Below, piece by piece: positions 1-6,226 of a stretch of DNA of 6,450 nucleotides. Position 1 is the first letter of the stretch. Each line of letters begins with the position of its first letter. Origin of the DNA: CAYMCV01 sp964389005 (lineage in GTDB: Bacteria; Bacillota; Clostridia; Lachnospirales; Lachnospiraceae). The stretch spans positions 1-6,450 of the forward strand of contig CAYMCV010000127.1 in assembly GCA_964389005.1 (NCBI GenBank). Direction: 5' to 3'. Under the pieces are notes generated by a model. It saw only the letters and a list, made by a program, of their open reading frames with translations, had not been told where the DNA came from and made no database searches. The translations under genes and the position numbers were made by a program.

Positions 1-1
1 T

Positions 2-1387
2 GCGCCGGTCATGGAATGTATTCGACAGACAAACGAGGTGAAACTCGACGGAAAAGATGTCAAAATCAACCGTCTACAACAGTTTCTGTATGGTTTTGAG
101 GGCTCTCTTGCACTTAAAAATTTCAAACGCAACAAGAAACGCTATCGCAGCATCGTGCTGTCACTCATTCTAAGTGTTGTACTTTTTATCTCAACCGGTT
201 CTTTTGTTACCTACCTAAAAGAAGCCTCCGGCACCACCGTCGAGTTCACGACATATGACATTTCTTTAAGTTTGCCACATATGGCAGATGATAAGATGCT
301 TTCTCTATATGAACTTCTAAAAAATGCGGACGGCGTTACGAAGCATATGTACGAAGCAATTTTTACATTTGTCGCAGATGCAGATGCTTCCGAACTAACT
401 GACCTGTATCACACGACGATGGGAAGCACGACTTCTGACGGAACTCTTACAATTCCCTTTGATGTGCAGTTTTTGGATGACGCATCTTATGCGGGAGTTC
501 TTCGAGATTTGGGGCTGAACGCCGACGATTATACCGATGGTACGCATTTTCCTGCCGTTGCCAAGATGGAGGATGTTGCGGCTCCGCTCTCCGAGACTTC
601 TGATTCCGCCGACATGTTTCGGAGTACATCGGTCAATCTTGCGATATCGCCCACGAATTTGACAAATGCAGATAAAAATCAATCTAAAAATATTAGCGCT
701 ACGCTTGTAAATTTTGCTCCGCCGGATGTGCCCGCACAAATCACAGGTTATGAGCAGCGACCATACTTCTTCCATTTACTGGTTCCCTACAGCATGAAAG
801 ATGAATTCATGCCGCATGATCTTACGGCTGCAGGCAAGGGAATGACTTTTTGTTCTACGGATTCCAAAGCCACTGTCGAGAAGATGGAACTGATTCTTCA
901 GGCAAGCGGTGTAACAAGCGACTACCTTTTATATGATGTCAATCACATGATGGATGAGAATAAAAATACCATTTTTATCGCCAATGTCTTTGCCTATACC
1001 TTTATATTAATGATTACGTTGATTGCACTGGCCAATGTTTTTAACACCATTTCGACTAATATCAAGATGCGTCGTCGCGAACTGGCGATGCTGCGTTCCG
1101 TCGGTATGGGCGAGCGGGATTTTCGGAAAATGATGAATTATGAGTGTGCCTTTTACGGTATCAGAACCCTGGCATTCGGTTTACCACCCGCAATTGCGTC
1201 AACCATAGTTATCTATTTCTTCATGGTCTGGGCAGGCATGCCGACACTTGCCTACATCTTCCCTTGGAAGGATATTATCATCAGTATCATAGGTGTGTTG
1301 CTTGCGATTTTTATTACCATGCTGTATGCGCTTGCCGAAATCAAACGCGAAAATATCATCGATGCGCTGCGTGATGAGACTGCTTAA
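2..1387 (+). CDS. ABC transporter permease, FtsX/MacB type (5'-truncated by window edge)
   Basis: This is the C-terminal part of an FtsX-like permease, a membrane subunit of an ABC transporter that normally pairs with a separate ATPase. The frame is open to the left edge, and the first ATG (position 11) lies inside a motif (APVMECIRQTNEVKL) that is internal in this family, so the true start is upstream. Counting from that ATG, a basic stretch (residues 37-46, KNFKRNKKRY) precedes a membrane helix at about 47-68. A large outside domain of about 250 residues follows, then three helices at about 320-345, 383-409 and 421-443. The cytoplasmic loop MRRRELAMLRSVGM (353-366) is the hallmark of FtsX-domain permeases. 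The order of segments fits the second half of a long two-FtsX-domain permease. The substrate cannot be read from this; export of peptides or antimicrobials is common in the family. The ATPase is not in the window. Confidence 0.93.
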   Translation, partial: APVMECIRQTNEVKLDGKDVKINRLQQFLYGFEGSLALKNFKRNKKRYRSIVLSLILSVVLFISTGSFVTYLKEASGTTVEFTTYDISLSLPHMADDKMLSLYELLKNADGVTKHMYEAIFTFVADADASELTDLYHTTMGSTTSDGTLTIPFDVQFLDDASYAGVLRDLGLNADDYTDGTHFPAVAKMEDVAAPLSETSDSADMFRSTSVNLAISPTNLTNADKNQSKNISATLVNFAPPDVPAQITGYEQRPYFFHLLVPYSMKDEFMPHDLTAAGKGMTFCSTDSKATVEKMELILQASGVTSDYLLYDVNHMMDENKNTIFIANVFAYTFILMITLIALANVFNTISTNIKMRRRELAMLRSVGMGERDFRKMMNYECAFYGIRTLAFGLPPAIASTIVIYFFMVWAGMPTLAYIFPWKDIIISIIGVLLAIFITMLYALAEIKRENIIDALRDETA

Positions 1388-1444
1388 AAGTAGCCTGAAG
1401 AAGCACTTGCTTTACTGAAATCGCATATGTAATTTGTGAATGTC

Positions 1445-1489
1445 AAAGCCCCTGCACGCTTACTTTACAAGTGTTGCAGGGGCTTTTTT
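1445..1489 (+). terminator. Intrinsic terminator after the permease gene
   Basis: A perfect 12-bp stem, AAAGCCCCTGCA (1445-1456) with TGCAGGGGCTTT (1475-1486), is closed by an 18-nt loop. Its 3' arm runs into six Ts (1484-1489). It begins 58 bases after the permease stop. On the minus strand only three Us follow the stem, so it would be a weaker stop for the lipoprotein gene that converges on it from 1536. Confidence 0.93.
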
Positions 1490-1535
1490 ATCTATCGGTA
1501 TTTTTTCAATGGCTTTTCGCTCTTGTTAATGCGCA

Positions 1536-2330
1536 TTATTCATTGACTACAATCGTCTCGCCATATTCAATAATCAATCTGCCTTCCGGTAAAAACTTAT
1601 CGGATTTCTTCTTCCCAAAATCATCAAATTCATGAATCGGAATGTTGTTTTTGGCAGCAATCAAATTGGCAACCTCAGTTGCTTCTGTTGCATCCATGTT
1701 ATAAAGACCGTCAATCGGATACATCGCGTAATCGATTTCATAAGCGGTAAGGTCTCCCATGGTATCCAATGTAGAAGTATCTCCAGCATGATAAATTTTT
1801 ACGCCATCTACCGTTACAATGTAACCAACGCAGGAGTCCACACTATGATTTGTGTTTCCGCCTGCCGGAACGGCTTCAATCTGAATGCTTCCGAAGTCAT
1901 ACTTCTCATAGACATCATCATGATGTGCCTCCACCCATGTAATCTTCTGTCCGTCAGCTTTTAACTTAACATCTTCATGTGGTGCATGATCGTCATGTCC
2001 ATGTGTAACCAAGAGAAAATCTGCCTCATCCGTGTAATCTCCGGCATAGTAATGCGGATCGATATAGATGACTCTTCCGTCTGCCGCAACAATCTTGACC
2101 GCTGCATGTCCAATATATGTCAGCGTTGTTTTCCCGGTATAATCCTCGGATGGTTCTTCTTCGGAAACCACTGTCTCCGATTCGCTCTCCGGCTGTGCAG
2201 TCTCTGATTCTTGTACGCTTTCTTCCGATAATGAACTGCTTTCTTCCATAACTCCCTCCGTATTGCCCGTGCATCCTGCCAAAATCGTAATGCAACTACA
2301 TAACACTGCGCAAATCACTTTGCTCTTCAT
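1536..2330 (-). CDS. Metallo-beta-lactamase-fold hydrolase, surface lipoprotein (UlaG-like)
   Basis: The 264-residue product is a predicted lipoprotein: a basic start (MKSK), a hydrophobic core and the lipobox LAGC, with the lipidated Cys at residue 20. An acidic, Ser/Glu-rich linker (about 24-65) leads to a metallo-beta-lactamase (MBL) domain. The domain has the metal-binding motif THGHDDHAPH (His110, His112, Asp114, His115), then His162 in NTNHSVDSC, Asp184 in YHAGDTS and His233 in IPIHEF, so the full set of expected ligands is present. The opening TLTYIGHAAVKI and the late PIHEF resemble the UlaG / L-ascorbate-6-phosphate-lactonase-like branch, but the substrate is unknown and an anchored outside enzyme would not see a cytoplasmic sugar phosphate. 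The start is supported by an SD site, GGAGGAG (2337-2343), six bases upstream. The gene follows an AraC regulator on the same strand but has its own promoter. Confidence 0.92.
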   Translation of the reverse strand: MKSKVICAVLCSCITILAGCTGNTEGVMEESSSLSEESVQESETAQPESESETVVSEEEPSEDYTGKTTLTYIGHAAVKIVAADGRVIYIDPHYYAGDYTDEADFLLVTHGHDDHAPHEDVKLKADGQKITWVEAHHDDVYEKYDFGSIQIEAVPAGGNTNHSVDSCVGYIVTVDGVKIYHAGDTSTLDTMGDLTAYEIDYAMYPIDGLYNMDATEATEVANLIAAKNNIPIHEFDDFGKKKSDKFLPEGRLIIEYGETIVVNE

Positions 2331-2374
2331 AATTAACTCCTCCGCTATAAGATATGTTGTATGGATTACCTTAT

Positions 2375-2410
2375 GATGTAGGTGGTGTCATTACATCCTT
2401 CTCCTACATC
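2375..2410 (-). promoter_or_regulatory. Possible 5'-leader hairpin of the lipoprotein gene
   Basis: GATGTAGG (2375-2382 on the plus strand) and CCTACATC (2403-2410) form a perfect 8-bp stem with a 20-nt loop inside the predicted leader. In the transcript the loop carries AGGAG followed by AUGUAAUGA, a start codon directly followed by stops. The 5' part of the stem also overlaps the dyad at 2403-2417, so the two foldings are mutually exclusive. The hairpin is seen in the sequence; a regulatory role is inference. Confidence 0.4.
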
Positions 2411-2417
2411 TTGTAGG
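2403..2417. promoter_or_regulatory. Dyad over the predicted start site, candidate operator
   Basis: CCTACA-TCT-TGTAGG is a perfect 6-bp inverted repeat with a 3-bp centre. It lies just downstream of the -10 box at 2421-2426 and covers the expected transcription start (about 2414). A protein bound here would block initiation. The TACA/TGTA halves recall BlaI/MecI/CopY-type operators, but those have a 2-bp centre, so the assignment is not made. Confidence 0.45.
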
Positions 2418-2420
2418 GTA

Positions 2421-2449
2421 ATTATAGCAACATTTGATGCGAAGTCCAA
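2421..2449 (-). promoter_or_regulatory. Promoter of the lipoprotein gene
   Basis: On the minus strand TTGGAC (2444-2449) is followed after 17 bp by a perfect TATAAT (2421-2426). The -10 box is preceded by TGC, making an extended -10 (TGnTATAAT). The expected start is near 2414, which gives a leader of about 84 bases. The -35 matches consensus only in its TTG, but the extended -10 compensates. Confidence 0.75.
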
Positions 2450-2468
2450 GTAAAATCTGCATGATTTT

Positions 2469-2494
2469 TAGTAATATTTGCACATTTATTACTA
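2469..2494. promoter_or_regulatory. TAGTAATA-N10-TATTACTA inverted repeat upstream of the lipoprotein promoter
   Basis: Perfect 8-bp arms (2469-2476 and 2487-2494) are separated by 10 bp and lie 20-45 bp upstream of the -35 box, about -55 to -80 from the predicted start. This is a usual place for an activator such as an AraC-type protein, and the gene for one ends 15 bases away at 2509. It could instead be a weak hairpin ending that gene, but no U-run follows on the minus strand. Confidence 0.45.
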
Positions 2495-2508
2495 TCTTGC
2501 ATGACAGA

Positions 2509-3408
2509 TTAGGCGTTCTTTCTGTATTCCGACGGTGTCATATCAACTTGCTTTTTAAACACCTTCGTAAAATAATTAGAGTCGTGAAATCCCACACGTG
2601 CGCCAATTTCACCGACCGGAAGTTCCGTTTCCATAAGCATGATTTTGGCTAAATCAATTCTCAATCGCATAAAATAATTCAAACAGGTCATTGAAGTTTC
2701 CTTCAGAAACAATTCATTCAACTTGTTCCTATTAAGTGAAAACTCCTTAGTCAACTGCTCCAAGGTCACGGGTTCATTGATGTGCTCGTGAAAGAATTCA
2801 ATGACTTTTGCCAAATCATTCTCCTGTTGCGTATTGCCTTGTCCCAAACCGCCTTGCTGCATGAGAGAATAGTTGATAAAATACAGCAGTTCCATAATAT
2901 AGGATCTGCTTCTGCATGGCCAAAAGCCGTCGGATTGCTGTGTTAATTCTTTCTCTATCGCAGATGCAAGTCCTTTCATCTTGGTTAAGGCCGGCAATGT
3001 CAGATCATGAATTCTCAGTTCCAACGCCTCTACGTTTGTAAATGATTGAATCAGTAAATAATCTTGATAGATGGTCTGTCCGCAACAATTCTCGAATTCA
3101 CCGGTGTCAATACGTGACAATGTAAACTCATCTCTGATGACGGAGGGCTTTAGGAAAATTGTCGTAATCTCAGCCGATTTCACAATTTCTGCGTGAAGTT
3201 CTTCCCTGTGTGACAATAACAAAAACATCGGGGCTTTCATCTCGCAAGTTTCATTTGACGTATGTAATTTTAATTCTCCCTTTTCCAAAATTACGATTTT
3301 ATATGTGTTCTGGTCGCTGATATACGGCGAAACAGTCGTACCCTTGGTTACATATAAATCAACAATTCGATTCCAGTTGGGGTCAAAACTCCTTGTAAAC
3401 AATTCCAT
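2509..3408 (-). CDS. AraC-family transcriptional regulator
   Basis: The 299-residue protein has the usual AraC/XylS architecture. An N-terminal cupin-like sensing domain spans about 1-145 (for example YKIVILEKGELKLHTSNE, 36-53), and a linker reaches about 195. The C-terminal domain carries two helix-turn-helix units, at about 215-236 (TLEQLTKEFSLNRNKLNELF) and 264-285. The family signature GFHDSNYFTKVFKKQ followed by DMTPSEYRK (273-297) is intact. The ligand is unknown; the cupin plus two-HTH layout is common among sugar-responsive regulators. The start is supported by AGGAG (3416-3420), seven bases upstream. No convincing promoter lies in the 31 bases between this start and the stop of the short gene upstream, so the two may share a transcript. 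The MBL lipoprotein gene downstream, with its dyad-rich promoter, is the obvious candidate target. Confidence 0.95.
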   Translation of the reverse strand: MELFTRSFDPNWNRIVDLYVTKGTTVSPYISDQNTYKIVILEKGELKLHTSNETCEMKAPMFLLLSHREELHAEIVKSAEITTIFLKPSVIRDEFTLSRIDTGEFENCCGQTIYQDYLLIQSFTNVEALELRIHDLTLPALTKMKGLASAIEKELTQQSDGFWPCRSRSYIMELLYFINYSLMQQGGLGQGNTQQENDLAKVIEFFHEHINEPVTLEQLTKEFSLNRNKLNELFLKETSMTCLNYFMRLRIDLAKIMLMETELPVGEIGARVGFHDSNYFTKVFKKQVDMTPSEYRKNA

Positions 3409-3439
3409 ATCGGTACTCCTCTTATATACATCCGTTTCA

Positions 3440-3634
3440 TTAAATGGTTACAAGCAGTTTCTCTTCTATCCTCTTAATCTCATCAAGGGAAAGTTCCGTA
3501 ACTTCTGCTATATCCTCGTATGACTTGTTTTTGCGTAGCATATTACCGATGATTATCTCGATTCCTTGCTCAATTCCTTGCTCAATTCCAATCTCAATAC
3601 CCTCATTTTTCTGATCTTCCCAAGCCTTACACAT
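3440..3634 (-). CDS. Free-standing Rpn C-terminal domain (RpnS-like small protein or remnant), copy A
   Basis: The 64-residue product matches the tail of Rpn-family (PD-(D/E)XK nuclease, putative transposase) proteins: MCKAWEDQKNEG, then four GIEx repeats (residues 12-27: GIEI, GIEQ, GIEQ, GIEI), then a small helical domain with SYEDIAEVTELSLDEIKRIE. No nuclease domain precedes it; a TGA stands in frame eight codons upstream of the ATG. The ATG has a good SD, AGAGAGGTG (3642-3650), with seven bases between AGGTG and the start, so the fragment looks translatable. In E. coli, Rpn genes are known to make a separate C-terminal protein from an internal start that blocks the full-length toxin, and the number of four-residue repeats varies between strains. 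Here that domain stands alone and lies 31 bases upstream of the AraC gene. It could also be a decayed remnant. A possible promoter (TTGCCA, 17 bp, TAATTT, near 3710-3740) is weak. Confidence 0.7.
   Translation of the reverse strand: MCKAWEDQKNEGIEIGIEQGIEQGIEIIIGNMLRKNKSYEDIAEVTELSLDEIKRIEEKLLVTI
3554..3601 (-). repeat. 12-bp tandem repeat (GIEx), four units, copy A
   Basis: Four 12-bp units of the GGAATTGAGCAA type encode GIEI, GIEQ, GIEQ and GIEI. The middle two are identical. The matching block in copy B has eight units. Confidence 0.9.
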
Positions 3635-3763
3635 ATGAATACACCTCTCTTTTCATGGCGGAACCTATGGTCGGTATGACCGTGAACAGACTCTGTAGAT
3701 GAGCCTAAATTACCACATTGTTCTACGAATGGCAAGATGTAATGTTGATTTTTATCTTCATAG

Positions 3764-3805
3764 CACAAAGAATTCCACGCGAACAATCGCCCGGAATTCT
3801 TTGTG
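3764..3805. repeat. 13-bp hairpin downstream of the dockerin gene, possible terminator
   Basis: CACAAAGAATTCC (3764-3776) and GGAATTCTTTGTG (3793-3805) pair perfectly around a 16-nt loop that can add GCG/CGC. It starts 52 bases after the dockerin stop, a normal place for a terminator, but no U-run follows on either strand. Transcription stop, RNA 3'-end protection or a mobile-element end are all possible. Confidence 0.55.
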
Positions 3806-3857
3806 TGTATTTGTCAATAATTCAATTTCCCTGTACTTAAGACGACCAAACTTTTTG

Positions 3858-5884
3858 TTATTGAATCAGCCGTGCCACAGTGGATAAGTCGACAATGTTA
3901 ATCTCGTTGTCGTTGTTCATATCCGCTTTTTTTACCGATTCCCAATCATCGCTTTCATCGGTCTTATCAATATGTCGTGCGACAAAAGCAAGGTCAACAA
4001 TATTCACTACGCCGTCGTTGTTCATGTCGCCTGTCACTGTCCCATTTGCGACATGAAGCGTTATCGTCTTTGACTGATACGTATTTCCTTTATGGTCGGT
4101 TGCCACTGTATACAAATCGTGCGTTCCGTCTGCTATTTTTGCAAAATCAACATCAAGTTCATAGGCAAACGGACTTTCTGTCTGTGCCTCCGTCACCGAT
4201 TCCCCAACTGCTTTTCCATCAAGGTAATACTGCACGGATGCAATCCCATGGATACCATAAGCAGTGGTTTGTAGTGTACTTACTCCCCGCACCTCTCTTT
4301 TGTCAAGAGGACTGATAATTATCGCATAGGGTGGGGTTGTCTCGGCACCGGGTATTGTCGTTCGGTATGCGTCCCACATGGATTTCACAAATTGACTTTT
4401 GTATACGCTTTTTACATAACCATCCTTCATTGTCCCATGTGCCTCTGGATATCTGCCCTCTCCCTCAATGAGAAGCCCTGTTTTCTTATCGATTCCATAG
4501 GTGATACCGTAAGTTGCAAGATTCCCATCATGCATGGCTGCCGGATCCGGAAGCGACCATAAGCCAAAATATACCCATCGGTCCGTGTAAATCTGCATTT
4601 GATTCCACTCTGTCGCATTCCATGCTTCTTTGAGTGCCGGCATTAAATGTGTACACAGAATCTCGCCCTTATGTGCATCTGAACAGATAAGCTGATAGCT
4701 ACCATCCGGAGTTCTTCCACCGTCTATGTAACGATAAGGATCGGCGACTTCTCTCCCTCCATTTTCATTGATAACGTAATCCCAATAGTAATTTTTGTTT
4801 GGACTTGAAACTATCTCACCCCACAAAGGAAATCCGTCCTCGGTGGAAGAAAAGTACTTCGTCCCATGAAAAAATGTAGCTTCACTTAAGAATTTTTTAC
4901 CTTCATCCATGTCGAGCATCACTGCAGCAAATGCCGGTGTAATCCGATGCGCCGGATTATGACCACCGCCTTTATGCGCCACCAATCCAAGATACTGTGC
5001 ATGAATCTTGTCAATTCCATATTGGACATAGTTAATCAATAACGGCATTTTATCTTCAATCGGGTCATTCATCATTAGCCGTAATACTGCATTGTTCACG
5101 GCAGCTGCATTTACAGGCATATAATCACTCATCGATTCCTTGGGACGTATGGCTCTACCCGGTTGATAATTCTTATGATCCATTTGCAATTTACTAAATC
5201 GTTCTGTGAGCGATTCCAATGTTGGCATGTTATCGACCGGCTCATAGGTATTCGGTAATAAGTCAAGTCGGAGGTCCTCCACATAATAATACGGTTTCTT
5301 TGTACCGACATAGGGAGGGCGAAATACTCCATCCCCGTTATTTCTCNNNNNNNNNNATTTCTCGGGATAGTCGGAACAACAGTCAGAACAACCGCCCGTT
5401 GAATACAAGGACGGGTTCCTTTATCGAATGCTCGCATAGTCTTCACGATAGATAAAATACCCTCGGTCGGATCTGCACGATAGGGGAGTTCCGGGACCAG
5501 AAAGGAATCAAACCCGTCACCATAACCCCCGCCTTGAAAACCGTGATCGCCCTCGACAACAGGGTTAACTTCCCAACCGTTACTGCAACCGTCATATTCC
5601 GGTGTCATCTTTGTAATTTCAAGCGGTCCAAGCACCCAGTAGTCACCATTTGCAAACTTTCCGACGGTATAATCTGCATCAAAGAAGAACTCAAAACCAT
5701 CGATGGTGATTTGGTTTACCGTGGCAGTCTCACCCGGCTCGATATCAGGATAATTTGATTCTGCTGCAAACACTGCCGACCCTTTGTCCGCTCTAACCCA
5801 ATTCGGGTTGATTGCTGTCAAAAGCAAAATTCCGCACAACCCTAAACATATGATATTGATTAGTTTGCTACCTTTTTTATCCAT
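3858..5884 (-). CDS. Secreted dockerin protein, probable glycan-active enzyme (interrupted by an assembly gap)
   Basis: The gene appears as two frames split by ten Ns. Merging the 7 bases repeated at the gap edges gives one open frame of 669 residues, used for the numbering here. Residues 1-40 are a signal peptide (MDKKGSK, hydrophobic 9-25, likely cut after VFA). Residues of about 44-505 resemble unclassified exported proteins with an alpha/alpha-barrel look; marks are GKFANGDYWVLGP (75-87), NYVQYGID then GGGHNPAHR (300-308), ADPYRYIDGG (375-384) and MWDAYRTTIPG (497-507). An Ig-like domain spans about 509-608. A type I dockerin (612-669) has two calcium loops, DMNNDGVVNIVD and DMNNDNEINIVD, each with Ile-Val where cohesin-recognition residues sit. 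Dockerins bind cohesins on scaffoldins; none is in the window. Family and substrate are not identified. The SD is GGGAGG (5889-5894), four bases from the ATG. Confidence 0.88.
5340..5363. other. Scaffold gap of ten Ns with a 7-base overlap on both sides
   Basis: The Ns occupy 5347-5356. The seven bases before them (5340-5346) and after them (5357-5363) are both ATTTCTC. Ten Ns is a common placeholder size. Removing the Ns and one copy joins residue 176 to the next codon in frame, with no stop. Confidence 0.9.
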
Positions 5885-5943
5885 TTTTCCTCCCGCTTTT
5901 CTTCTTCATCATTCACTTACTGCGGTTACAAAATAACAAGGTC

Positions 5944-5972
5944 AGTATAGCGATTCTACGTTTTAATTTCTA
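5944..5972 (-). promoter_or_regulatory. Probable promoter of the dockerin gene
   Basis: On the minus strand TAGAAA (5967-5972) and TATACT (5944-5949) are 17 bp apart; they match consensus at 4 of 6 and 5 of 6 positions. The start would be near 5937, leaving a leader of about 53 bases before the ATG at 5884. It sits 15 bp downstream of the repeat array. Confidence 0.6.
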
Positions 5973-5987
5973 CAAAATTTGGAAGAT

Positions 5988-6120
5988 AGTGACTTTTGGC
6001 TAAAAAGAAGTGACTTTTGGACAAACTTTCCTTGAAAAAAGTGACTTTTGGACAAAGAAGAAGTGACTTTTGGTCAAAAAAGAAGTGACTTTTGGACAAA
6101 AAAAGTGACTTTTGGACAAA
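5988..6120. repeat. Array of six AGTGACTTTTGG repeats upstream of the dockerin promoter
   Basis: Six direct copies of AGTGACTTTTGG start at 5988, 6009, 6040, 6062, 6084 and 6104. Four of them continue as ACAAA; the first reads CTAAA and the fourth TCAAA. Start-to-start distances are 21, 31, 22, 22 and 20 bp, so all but one are close to two helical turns. Each unit holds a small dyad, TTTTG-GA-CAAAA, complete in the fifth copy. Distances are not multiples of three, which argues against a coding repeat. The array ends just above the dockerin -35 box, so it may be a cluster of protein-binding sites; a spreading intergenic repeat is the alternative. Confidence 0.8.
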
Positions 6121-6151
6121 CATAAGAATTTCATGCGTCGGGATAGACAGC

Positions 6152-6190
6152 AAATCCGTTGCAGAACAATCAATTTTCTGCAACGGATTT
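6152..6190. repeat. 15-bp perfect hairpin downstream of Rpn copy B
   Basis: AAATCCGTTGCAGAA (6152-6166) and TTCTGCAACGGATTT (6176-6190) pair perfectly around a 9-nt loop. On the minus strand it lies 36 bases after the copy B stop, where a terminator would be expected, but only three Us end the stem and no U-run follows. Confidence 0.6.
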
Positions 6191-6226
6191 CTAATTTCGT
6201 TTATAAATTCTGTTTAATGATGGTAT

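Noticed and set aside
395..775. 126-codon minus-strand frame inside the permease gene
   Set aside because: It lies opposite a well-supported permease domain and shows basic, Arg/Ser-rich shadow translation without a recognisable domain.
1144..1374. 76-codon plus-strand frame rich in Cys, His and Tyr
   Set aside because: It is an alternative frame of the last membrane helices of the permease, with no SD site.
3553..3786. 77-codon minus-strand frame overlapping copy A
   Set aside because: It reads the copy A tandem repeats in a different frame and starts inside the hairpin at 3764-3805; the in-phase Rpn tail is clearly the real frame. A decayed piece of another gene at 3660-3780 cannot be excluded.
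3858..5884. Genuine frameshift or pseudogene in the dockerin gene
   Set aside because: The frame change coincides exactly with the ten Ns, and merging the 7-base overlap repairs it without a stop.
5988..6120. CRISPR array
   Set aside because: The repeats are only 12-17 bp, the spacers are short A-rich text of uneven length, and no cas gene is present.
5956..6183. 75-codon minus-strand frame across the repeat array
   Set aside because: The repeats change frame from copy to copy (20, 22 and 31 bp spacing), the product is low-complexity Lys/Ser/Phe text, and no SD site or homology is visible.
6152..6190. Terminal inverted repeats of an insertion sequence pairing with the hairpin at 3764-3805
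   Set aside because: The two hairpins have different arm sequences and no transposase lies between them.
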